Part shown: piece by piece, positions 1 to 7,400 of the stretch | Layout: the number at the start of each line of letters is the position of its first letter | Numbering within the stretch: the stretch's first letter is position 1 | Origin: Akkermansiaceae bacterium | Lineage (GTDB): Bacteria > Verrucomicrobiota > Verrucomicrobiia > Verrucomicrobiales > Akkermansiaceae | Reading direction: 5' to 3' | NCBI GenBank assembly: GCA_023300205.1 | Contig: JALZVD010000064.1 | Span: forward strand, 1 to 9,460 | DNA: 9,460 nucleotides | Made by a program: the position numbers and the translations under genes | Notes under the pieces: model-generated | Told to the model about the DNA's origin: nothing | Seen by the model: only the letters and a program-made list of their open reading frames with translations | The model's database searches: none

Positions 1-602
1 TAGAGCAAAAAGGGTTAACAAAATATACGCTAATGATTCAAGATTACGGCGCCCCAATCGGTTACAGAATCGCTACTAAGCACCCAGAACGCGTCGCAGG
101 ACTCATCATCATGAATGGTAATGCATATGAAGAAGGACTAGGTAAAGAAGGCTGGGCACCTATCTTTGATTACTGGAAAACGAAAGACCCTGAACTTGCT
201 AAGACCATAGCTAAACAGGTGTTCAGCCTCCAAGGCATGAAATGGCAATACACTCATGGCACTAAAAATCCCCACCTCATCAACCCTGATAACTGGATAC
301 TTGATACAGCTAAAATAACACGCCCAGGACAGACCGAGATTCAACTAGGGCTTTTCTACGACTATCAAAACAATGTAAAACTCTACCCTCTATGGCAGAA
401 ATACCTTCGCGATAACCAGCCACCTACACTCATCGTATGGGGTAAAAATGACGCGTTCTTCCCAGAGCCAGGAGCACAGGCCTACAAGCGTGATTTAAAG
501 AACATTGATTATAATATCCTTGATACTGGCCACTTCCCATTAGAAGAAGAAGGCCCTTTCATCATCAAAAAAATCAGAGCGTTCATGAACAAGTTGAAGT
601 AG
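1..602 (+). CDS. alpha/beta hydrolase with Asp nucleophile, 3' part (5' end outside window)
   Basis: This is the C-terminal part of an alpha/beta-fold hydrolase. The frame is open from base 3 with no stop, so the ATG at 33 is internal: the residues before it (GLTKYTLMIQDYGAPIGYR) form the strand and nucleophile elbow. The elbow reads Q-D-Y-G-A-P-I-G, with Asp (codon 42-44) where esterases have Ser. This is the arrangement of haloalkane dehalogenases and soluble epoxide hydrolases. The other triad members are visible: Asp at codon 450-452 in LIVWGKNDAFFP and His at codon 531-533 in DTGHFPLEEE. A cap-like region of about 90 residues, rich in Trp and Tyr, lies between nucleophile and acid. About 200 codons are present of an expected 290-300. 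The likely chemistry is hydrolysis through an alkyl-enzyme ester; the substrate cannot be told. No signal peptide can be judged. Fold and triad are well supported; dehalogenase versus epoxide hydrolase is open. Confidence 0.88.
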   Translation, partial: EQKGLTKYTLMIQDYGAPIGYRIATKHPERVAGLIIMNGNAYEEGLGKEGWAPIFDYWKTKDPELAKTIAKQVFSLQGMKWQYTHGTKNPHLINPDNWILDTAKITRPGQTEIQLGLFYDYQNNVKLYPLWQKYLRDNQPPTLIVWGKNDAFFPEPGAQAYKRDLKNIDYNILDTGHFPLEEEGPFIIKKIRAFMNKLK

Positions 603-867
603 CTCTATCAAGCGGTTCATCCCCCTTTCTCATATCTCTCCCACAACATCCTCAAGGACGACGCATGAAAAGAAAATTCTTAGCCAGCGAAGACGTTCCA
701 TAATAAATAGACAGCTGCCATTATCATCCTAAATGGTGATTGCCCTTTTTAGAACCCTTACCTACGGCTAAATATAGACATACAAAAAAAATGCAGTTAT
801 CTCCGTAAGGTTAGCAATAATAACTTCTAGCTTTTAAATGAATGACTTATATATCTGTTTTTCCCAC
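603..867. other. intergenic region, no convincing gene
   Basis: This AT-rich gap separates the hydrolase from the convergent terminator of the first PEP-CTERM gene. The only start with a plausible ribosome site is the ATG at 665, preceded by AAGGA, but it gives only 12 residues (MKRKFLASEDVP) before two stops in a row. It may be a gene remnant or chance. A weak CCATT/AATGG hairpin followed by TTTTT near 717-746 is a poor candidate for the hydrolase's terminator. Confidence 0.5.
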
Positions 868-905
868 AAAAAAAAAGCCCTCCAATACCAAGAGGTAAGA
901 AGGGC
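868..905 (-). terminator. intrinsic terminator of the first PEP-CTERM gene
   Basis: Read on the minus strand, GCCCTTC pairs with GGAGGGC (7 bp, one G-U). A second helix TACC/GGTA closes a TCTT loop, and the structure is followed directly by nine T. It starts about 38 bp after the stop codon of the PEP-CTERM gene at 943. On the plus strand the T tract is absent, so it acts mainly for the minus-strand gene. Confidence 0.85.
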
Positions 906-942
906 CAGGAATTTGTTTTAAATTTTGAATAATACTGATTGC

Positions 943-1710
943 CTACTTACGACGACGCATAGCAAGACCTAAACCTCCAAGTCCTAAAAGCAGAGTAGAG
1001 CTTGGCTCAGGAACACAACCACAGAGTGAGCCTTCTGAAGTCACACTGTGAGATCCTACATAGGCGGAGTGCCCCCATAAGTAGGTGCTGAAGGTGAGAG
1101 TCTCACCACCTGCTACTGAAATACTTGAAATATCAAAACTATAAGTATCGTTTTGGCCAATGACTGATCCGATAGCGTCCAAATTTTGCTGACCAGAACT
1201 CCAGAGCTCTGTGCCTGAAGAATCAGTGATAAATAGCTCAAAACCACTGTTGAGGAGATCTGTACCTGAGAATGGGTTGTGAATGAACGAAAACTCATCC
1301 AGATTACCTGATGCGCCTGAACCGAATTCAAGGTCAAAACTCATGACATTTGTAGAATTAGTATTATAGGTATCATCCCATCCACTGGTGCAAAAGACAC
1401 TTGACCCCTGAATAATACTACCGCCACTGTGGCCAACTCCGTTTGGCTCCCCGTTAGACAACACGCCTGTTCCCGCGAAGTCTATGGTAGTGGGGTTAAC
1501 GCATTGGCTATGGCCATAGGAGTTGAATGATGAAAAGTGATCATCATCATTTATGATCCATGCATTCGGATTATTAGGATAGTCAAAGCTAACCAGTTCG
1601 TTAGATACTGCACAGTCAAGTTCCACTGAGGCAACCTGTGCCGAAGCAGAGCTTATAACGAAATTCGTTACAGCAAACAGTGATAGAGATTTCTTTAGTT
1701 TATTTTTCAT
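943..1710 (-). CDS. PEP-CTERM sorting domain-containing secreted protein, 255 aa
   Basis: This is an exported protein of unknown function carrying an exosortase sorting signal. I start it at the ATG at 1708-1710 rather than an upstream in-frame ATG at 1798-1800, because MKNKLKKSLSLFAVTNF begins a typical Sec signal peptide (basic, then hydrophobic, likely cut after SSASA, about residue 24); the longer version would bury it. The mature part is acidic and rich in Ser, Gly and Asn, with alternating hydrophobics (for example ELFITDSSGTELWSSG, ETLTFSTYLWG) suggesting a beta-sandwich. It has five Cys, two of them in a C-G-C at 230-232 just before the PEP motif. The tail is V-PEP (234-236)-SST, a hydrophobic helix LLLGLGGLGLAM and RRRK. 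By family knowledge, exosortase recognises PEP and removes the tail during envelope attachment or export. No Shine-Dalgarno is seen. It is monocistronic with its own terminator. The body matches no family I recognise. Confidence 0.87.
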   Translation of the reverse strand: MKNKLKKSLSLFAVTNFVISSASAQVASVELDCAVSNELVSFDYPNNPNAWIINDDDHFSSFNSYGHSQCVNPTTIDFAGTGVLSNGEPNGVGHSGGSIIQGSSVFCTSGWDDTYNTNSTNVMSFDLEFGSGASGNLDEFSFIHNPFSGTDLLNSGFELFITDSSGTELWSSGQQNLDAIGSVIGQNDTYSFDISSISVAGGETLTFSTYLWGHSAYVGSHSVTSEGSLCGCVPEPSSTLLLGLGGLGLAMRRRK

Positions 1711-2310
1711 AATATTATAATTTGGGATGATAGAGTGAAAAAAGAGGATCATTCGTTTGATTTCACCGCTCTCCACATATCTCGAGTAAATATTTCTCAA
1801 ATAACACTCAAGAAATTTAGAAGCAGGTTATTTAATAAATTTTGAAAATTAATCTTAACTAAATTTTAGTCTACAACTCATTATAGATTAGTTTTGTAGA
1901 TTGCCTCAGGATAAAAACTGACCCTCAAATATATCATAATAAACTATTAATAAGCTATTTACAGTAAATAATTACAGATATCACACTATACTCTTATTCG
2001 CTAAAACCATGACCAAGTAAGGTGATAAATTAATCAAATCGTTTAATTTATAACATCTTATTTATAGATAGAATCTATCAATTTGATAAGTAAATCAGCA
2101 AATATTTATTAAACACAATTGAATTATTATGCGTAATGTGTATGAAATGAAGGTATTTATTCAAAAATAAAATAATAACCTGAAGTCTTAAACTTTAAAA
2201 CAATCATCTGCTTTTCAGTCATTCTTACATCTATAATAAAACTCCAAATTCAGATCAGTCATTCACCGTTAAACGTTAAAAGACTCCCCCCCCTTGCTCA
2301 CCCAGAACAC
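1711..2310. other. 600-bp AT-rich intergenic region between the two PEP-CTERM genes
   Basis: I find no coding sequence in either direction. It should contain the promoter of the PEP-CTERM gene that starts at 1710. A TATAAT on the minus strand at 1714-1719 lies only 3 bp from that ATG, too close to serve it. Small structures present: inverted repeat TCTACAA/TTGTAGA (1870-1876 and 1894-1900), near-palindrome GATAGAATCTATC (2067-2079), direct repeat TCAGTCATTC (2215-2224 and 2255-2264), tandem CGTTAAA near 2268, and a run of eight C (2286-2293). None can be assigned a role. Confidence 0.6.
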
Positions 2311-2339
2311 AAAAAGGCCGCTCCCGAAGGAACGGCCTT
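2311..2339 (-). terminator. intrinsic terminator of the second PEP-CTERM gene (UUCG loop)
   Basis: On the minus strand AAGGCCG-T-TCC pairs with GGA-G-CGGCCTT (11 bp including one G-U) around a TTCG tetraloop closed by C-G, the very stable cUUCGg type. A short T run (TTTTTGTG) follows. It begins about 17 bp after the stop codon of the gene at 2357. Confidence 0.93.
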
Positions 2340-2356
2340 AAGAAAATACTTAGGTT

Positions 2357-3112
2357 CTATTTGCGACGTCTTAGAATGAGAGCAAGTCCACCAAGTCCAA
2401 GAAGAGCTGTTGAGGATGGCTCAGGAATAAGTGCAACATCCGCTGAAATATTAATATCTCCTACACGAGTAAAACTTTGTAGATTATTAGCACTCTGGCT
2501 ACCGAAGTCCGTAAATACAGCACGAAACTCTACTGTCTCTCCTGCTGCCACTAAAACGCTATCAGTAAATGTATTGCTCTGAAGGTTGTTATTACCGCGA
2601 TTAATCATATCTCCAAATTGTGTAAATGTACCACCAGCAACACTTACAAAAAGAGTGATATCACGTGCTCCAAAATTATTACCTCCATTATTAGGATCTG
2701 TTCTCACTGAAAAATCAGTCAAGGTAAGACTCTGCGCTGCTACGAAATTAGTTCCGATATGAGCACCTGTAGAATTACTTGCCGTACCGTTGGTAACACG
2801 CATGGCACCACCAAAGTTAAACGCTATATCAAGAGCTCCAGTTGGAGCTGTAGTACCCAATACATTGGTAGATTGTGCCAAGTGAGTTCTAGAGGTTGTA
2901 GAAGCATCAGTAAAAGTGGTTGCATCAAATGATGACACCAATGCACTATCATTAAATACTTCAGCCAGTTGAGAACCATCTAGGGCTCCACCTGTGCTTG
3001 CAGTAGTTGTTGCGCTGTTATAGGTCAGTATCAGTACTGCATTTGCAGAAACAGAAGTAAACCCTAACGCCAGAGCAGCTAGGCTGCTTATAGTATATGT
3101 CGATTTTTTCAT
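2357..3112 (-). CDS. PEP-CTERM sorting domain-containing secreted protein, 251 aa
   Basis: This is a second exported protein with an exosortase signal. The N terminus MKKSTYTISSLAALALGF is a Sec signal peptide, probably cut after SVSANA (about residue 24). The mature domain is low in charge and very rich in Thr, Ser, Ala, Asn and Gly, with beta-type segments such as DITLFVSVAGG and ETVEFRAVFTDFG. It has no Cys, unlike its neighbour. The C terminus is I-PEP (230-232)-SST-ALLGLGGLALIL-RRRK. The sorting tails of the two proteins are nearly the same at protein level but use different codons, and the bodies do not align by eye, so this is not a recent tandem duplication. The start ATG has no Shine-Dalgarno; the leader holds the repeat ATACAAATACAAAAATACTA. 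It probably forms part of the extracellular matrix or surface by family analogy; the actual role is unknown. Confidence 0.9.
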   Translation of the reverse strand: MKKSTYTISSLAALALGFTSVSANAVLILTYNSATTTASTGGALDGSQLAEVFNDSALVSSFDATTFTDASTTSRTHLAQSTNVLGTTAPTGALDIAFNFGGAMRVTNGTASNSTGAHIGTNFVAAQSLTLTDFSVRTDPNNGGNNFGARDITLFVSVAGGTFTQFGDMINRGNNNLQSNTFTDSVLVAAGETVEFRAVFTDFGSQSANNLQSFTRVGDINISADVALIPEPSSTALLGLGGLALILRRRK

Positions 3113-3150
3113 TAGTATTTTTGTATTTGTATTGGATCTCTCTTAAAATA

Positions 3151-3179
3151 AGTATTTTTCCAACTATTAGCCTAGACAA
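3151..3179 (-). promoter_or_regulatory. candidate promoter of the second PEP-CTERM gene
   Basis: On the minus strand TTGTCT (3174-3179) and AATACT (3151-3156) are separated by 17 bp, each matching four of six sigma-70 consensus bases. Transcription would begin about 30 bp before the ATG at 3112. The -35 hexamer overlaps one copy of the TGTCTAGG repeat. In AT-rich DNA such matches are common, so this is tentative. Confidence 0.3.
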
Positions 3180-3213
3180 ATACCAAATAATCTAAAGTTT
3201 GCCTACCTAGACA
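3171..3213 (-). repeat. direct repeat TGTCTAGG, two copies 35 bp apart, upstream of the second PEP-CTERM gene
   Basis: The plus strand reads CCTAGACA at 3171-3178 and again at 3206-3213. The proximal copy overlaps the proposed -35 element and the distal copy lies 35 bp further upstream. This suits a regulator's operator pair, but an 8-bp repeat could be chance. Confidence 0.4.
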
Positions 3214-3445
3214 TATGGTTAGTTTTTTGTGAAAAACCTTGTCCGGCCATTCTAGATGATAAACCCTCCAAATACTAAAGACTAATAACATACATTATTA
3301 TATCTCTATGCTATCTAAATGAAGAGCTACTCAGACTAACGAACAAACCAGAGTCTCAAGTTGAGTATAGATTACTATTTTATGAATTCACGTAAAACTT
3401 AAAAGTCACAGAACACAGAGCTACAAGCCCTTTCTTCACCAGAAT

Positions 3446-3844
3446 CTATACATCATCTTTTATAAAAAGCAGGTTAATCCAGTGCATAGGAAAGGCCCAG
3501 ATTAGCCCGTAGAAAATAGCGGCTAAAGGCAAAACTAAATATCTGCTATTGCCATACAGCCCATAAACGATTTCTGGAAGATTCATCGTATGCGTCCCCA
3601 CCGTTGCACTCACCAATCCCATAAGTGCTCCTATCCCTAGCATTTTAAGCCAATTCATTTTATAGGGTAAAGCTACAGTAATCGCATTAAACACCCCAAA
3701 TAACGCAGGAAAAAACAGCCCAATAACCAACCAATCTAGAGTTCCAGCAGGTAGATCACGACTCTTAAAACCCAGGCCTAAGAGTGGCCAAAGTGTCATA
3801 GGAAGACTGGAACCTAAAATAAAACCTCTGAAAATTCGTCTCAT
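3446..3844 (-). CDS. small integral membrane protein of unknown function, 132 aa
   Basis: I do not recognise the family. The protein is strongly hydrophobic with about four membrane segments: residues roughly 7-26 (GFILGSSLPMTLWPLLGLGF), 38-60 (WLVIGLFFPALFGVFNAIT), 65-85 (WLKMLGIGALMGLVSATVG) and 101-127 (YLVLPLAAIFYGLIWAFPMHW). It begins with basic MRRIFRG and ends with a charged FIKDDV, so both ends may lie in the cytoplasm. There is no cleavable signal peptide, no Cys and no catalytic motif. Codon use, a single clean frame and the ordered helices support a real gene. The ATG at 3842-3844 has no Shine-Dalgarno. No partner gene is close, and it lies just downstream of the decayed acetolactate synthase fragment on the same strand. 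It could be a transporter fragment or an assembly factor, but nothing in the sequence decides this. Confidence 0.72.
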   Translation of the reverse strand: MRRIFRGFILGSSLPMTLWPLLGLGFKSRDLPAGTLDWLVIGLFFPALFGVFNAITVALPYKMNWLKMLGIGALMGLVSATVGTHTMNLPEIVYGLYGNSRYLVLPLAAIFYGLIWAFPMHWINLLFIKDDV

Positions 3845-4452
3845 AATAATAGTTTGAGAACCTTAATAGCCAAATACACCATAGGTCAAGCTTGCTAGAC
3901 CCGCTCTATCTTGAGTAAATTCAGCAAGATTTGTCCTGGATTGTATTTAGAGATACTAAGATTAGCTTAATCAAAGAATTCCGCATTGAATCAAGAAAAT
4001 CTACATTCTCTTCACCTAGAATTCCAAATATATATTCAACGCCCTCATTTTTCAAGAGCCTTCACAAAGAGGTCTGATGCTTTTATATTTTTCATATTAG
4101 TATATTTTTTAACTTAAAAACCATGATATACATTTTATTCCTAATTTAATAATATAATGATCAGAAAATTAGTATGTCTTAATATCCCCACTTCCCTACT
4201 CTCCAATCTCTAAAAAAAGCACCCGAAAACACCAGCGTAATCTAGACTAATAGATACATATTTATCCACAAGGAAGGAATCTCTTAACCGAAGAGGTTCC
4301 AGAAAACATCATTACTAAAATCGCTCCATCCAAACACCAGTATCTAAAAAAGACACCTCTTAACTACATACATCTTAAATACCAGCCCTTAAAATGGCAA
4401 TGAAAACACTTTAAAACTTGTAAAACCCTTGCAATCACTTCATTTTTTTTGA
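3845..4452. other. 600-bp AT-rich intergenic region with a gene remnant
   Basis: The gap lies between the membrane protein and the large cytochrome gene and contains the acetolactate synthase fragment described separately. Other content is weak. A minus-strand frame just past the fragment reads NLAEFTQDRAGLASLTYGVF and ends at the TAA 22 bases before the membrane gene. Two overlapping small inverted repeats (CTTGCT/AGCAAG at 3891-3928, ATCTTG/CAAGAT at 3908-3930) could be mutually exclusive. A plus-strand stretch near 4275-4390 reads LLTEEVPENIITKIAPSKH without a start codon. No clear promoter for the gene at 4453 was found. Confidence 0.5.
3951..4095 (-). pseudogene. acetolactate synthase-like ThDP enzyme, N-terminal remnant with frameshift
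   Basis: Reading the minus strand from the ATG at 4093-4095 gives MKNIKASDLFVKALE. Then, after one extra A in a run of five (about 4050), it continues as NEGVEYIFGILGEENVDFLD and SMRNSLIKLIL. Together this is the unmistakable start of the acetolactate synthase large subunit/ThDP-enzyme family, whose members read close to ASDLFVKALE-EGVEYIFGIPGEEN-IKLILTRHEQ. About 47 of some 550 codons remain. Defects visible: the +1 frameshift in a homopolymer, Leu for the conserved Pro of GIPGEEN (codon 4017-4019), and loss of everything after KLIL, including the RHEQ segment that carries the catalytic Glu. In the second frame the reading continues without similarity to a stop at 3921-3923. This is a dead fragment; a parental copy probably exists elsewhere in the genome. 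Family recognition is from memory of the conserved motif. Confidence 0.8.
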
Positions 4453-7400
4453 ATGAAACTTAAACTCATTTTAACGTTTTTCTGCAATCTAACAGCATCA
4501 ATCATCTTAGCACATGCAGGAAAACCCGAGTTCAAACAAGATCAACGTATTGCTCTCATAGGAGGCAATTTGGGAGCTGGCATGAATCATCATAGTTTCT
4601 TTGAAACTGAACTATTTATACGCAATCCAGATAAGAACCTCGTCTTACGTAATATGTGTGACGATGCAGACACTCCTGGTATGCGTATCCGTGCTGGCCG
4701 AAAGTCTGCCTGGACCTTCCCCGGAGCAGACAAATTTCATCCAGTAGTGGCAAACCAAAAAAAGAATACGAATAGTGGCACCTTGGAGAGCGAAGACTCA
4801 GTCCTTACCCGTCAAAAAATAGATCAGATCATCGGATTATTCGGACACGTAGAATCCTTTGCAGGTAAAGAAGGTCTCGCCAATTTCAAAAGTGAACTTG
4901 ATGGCTTTATCAATCACAGTCTTTCGCAAAAATACAACGCCACATCCGCTCCTAGCATCATACTTGTCTCGCCCACTGCCTACCAAGATCTTTCTAGCAA
5001 ATATGGTGAGCTACAAGTCGCGTCTAGAAACGCTGCTTTACAACTTTATACAAAAGCAATTGAAGAAATAGCACAGAAGCATTCACTACCATTTATCGAT
5101 CTTTTCACACCTTCAAAAGCTCTCTTTGCCGAGTCAAAAGTAGACTACACCGTGGACGGTGCTCTTCTAAACACCAAAGGCTATCAGTGGCTCTCTACCT
5201 ATCTAGCTACAAAACTTTGCGGAGAGCCTGATAAAACTGCAACTGCACACCATAAATTGGTCCACGAGATGGTTAAAGAAAAAAACTGGTGCTGGCTCAA
5301 CGACTATAAAGCCTTAAACGGTGTCCACGCTTTTGGACGTAGATTTGCCCCCTACGGGCCAAAAAACTATCCCTATGAACTCGTTAAAACTCAAGAAATG
5401 ACCATGATCCGCGATGCCGCTATCTGGGATGCACTGAAAGGCAAACGCAAGGATCTCGCTACCGCTGATGCAAAAACATCTAAACTGCCTCCTGTGGAAA
5501 CAAATTATATAATTCAAAAAGGTACATCAGATAGTGTTACCGATGGAAAAACTTACCAACCTGGCTTAGTATCTCAGAGCCATCTTACCCTCGCGGAAGG
5601 ATATGAGATGAAACTCTTTGCCTCAGAGGCTGAATTTCCAAACCTAGCAAATCCCGCACAGATCTCCTTTGACAACAAGGGCCGTTTATGGGTCTCAGTT
5701 ATGCCGAGTTACCCGCACTGGCGTATCGGTGACCCTAAGCCCCAGGACAAGCTCATCATTTATGAAGATACCGATGGTGATGGCAAAGCGGACAAAGAGA
5801 CAATCTTTGCTGACGACTTACACTTGCCAATCGGTTTTGAACTCACTCCAGAAGGAGTTGTTGTTTCTCAAACCGGTAGTCTTGTTCTACTCAAGGATAA
5901 CGACGGAGATGACCGCTACGATGAAAAAGAAATTCTTCTCAATGGCTTTAGCACTCATGACACCCACCATAACATCAGCGCCTTCACCAGTGACCCCTCC
6001 GGTGGCATCATACTCTGCGAAGGCATCTTCCTATTTAGTAATGTAGAAACATCTCGTGGACCAGTAAGATGCACCAACGGAGGATTCTACCGCTATGACC
6101 CTAAGCGCAGAGAGCTCATTCGCTACCTTCAGTCTAAGCTCCCTAACCCATGGGGCTTTGTATTCGATGATTACGGCAGAGGTTTCGGCCAAGTCGCTGG
6201 TGACTACTACTGGGCAAAACCGGGCATGGTCAAACATCAATACAATGTAGCCTTGCCCCTGCCTAGCATCATCACTAGCAACAAAATGCGCCCAGGTTCA
6301 GGCAGTGAAATTATTTCCAGTCGCCACTTCCCAGAAAAAGCTCAGGGGGACCTACTAATCTGTAACACCATCGGCTATCTAGGCGCCAAACAACATAAAT
6401 TCATAGAAAAAGAATCCACTATCTCCGGAGAATTTGTCCAGGACTTCTTCCATTCCAGTGACTTTAATTTCCGCCCCGTCGATCTAGAATTTGCTCCTGA
6501 TGGATCACTCTATGTTGCAGATTGGCATAACTTACTGATCGGCCATATGCAGCACAATGCTCGTGACCCTCTACGCGACACCAAGCACGGCCGTATTTAC
6601 CGCATCACCTATCCTTCTCGTCCATTAATCAAACCAGCAGAAGTAGCTGGAGCATCTATCGAGACTCTACTAGAAAACCTCAAACTACCTGAATACCGTA
6701 CCCGCTACCGTACTCGCAGAGAGCTCAGGGGCCGTGATGCCAGTGAAGTCCTACCTAAGCTCAAACTATGGGTAAGTTCCCTAAAGAATGAGGAAGCTGA
6801 TTACGAACGCTATAAACTAGAAGCACTCTGGGTCAGCCAAGGATATGATCAGACCGATGAGCAACTACTACAGGACTTGCTCCAAGCCAAGAACTACAAA
6901 GTAAGAGCAGCTGCAGTGCAAACACTCAGATTCAGCAACACACCCTCCCTTGATAAAGTAGCCCTCATGAAAGCAGCTACTCAAGATGATAAATCACTAG
7001 TACGTTTAGAATCGATTGTATCAGCTAGCTGGCTTCCTAAAGCTGAAGGACTAGACATACTTAAGGAAATAGAAACTGCTGAAAAAGCAAAAGACCTACA
7101 GCAAACAATCAAATACGCCAAAGCCTCTTTGAATAAAACAGGCGCAGCTGCTAGCACTGACAAAACGGGTATCCCGAAGCATCTGAAGAAAAACAAAAAA
7201 GCGAAGAAATCCTTCACTGCAGGAGCACATATCTATGAAGAAGAAGGAAACTGCGCCACCTGTCACCAGCAAGATGGTAATGGTTTACCTAACGTAGGAT
7301 TTCCACCTTTAGCTAAATCCCAATGGGTAAATGGTAACGAAGAACGTCTGATTAAAATCACCCTGCATGGATTAATTGGACCTATCACAGTCAAAGGCAA

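Larger units (their letters stand above)
3113..3445. other. intergenic region holding the leader and upstream region of the second PEP-CTERM gene
   Basis: Besides the candidate promoter and repeat, I see no full gene. A minus-strand ATG at 3250 opens a 15-codon frame (MAGQGFSQKTNHMSR), with GGAGG about 15 bases upstream; it ends at the stop 3203-3205. Downstream of the membrane protein gene (stop at 3446) I see no clear hairpin terminator. Confidence 0.5.

Noticed and set aside
715..746. CCATT/AATGG hairpin plus TTTTT as a terminator of the hydrolase gene
   Set aside because: The stem has only five pairs, the loop is long, the T run does not follow the stem directly, and it lies over 100 bp from the stop codon.
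1113..1337. 74-codon minus-strand open frame inside the first PEP-CTERM gene
   Set aside because: It overlaps the real frame entirely and shows no signal or motif.
1714..1719. Perfect TATAAT on the minus strand before the first PEP-CTERM gene
   Set aside because: It is 3 bp from the ATG and has no -35 at proper spacing, so it could not drive the gene from that start.
1711..1800. Longer form of the first PEP-CTERM gene starting at 1800
   Set aside because: The extra 30 residues precede a clear signal peptide that starts at the ATG at 1710, so they are very probably not translated.
3891..3930. Overlapping inverted repeats as an attenuator or riboswitch for the membrane protein gene
   Set aside because: The stems are six base pairs each, with no T run and no recognised aptamer; this is easily chance.
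5669..6046. 125-codon plus-strand open frame inside the large cytochrome gene
   Set aside because: It is out of frame with a strongly supported gene, has a low-complexity Ser/Thr/Met composition and shows no domain; it is a shadow frame.
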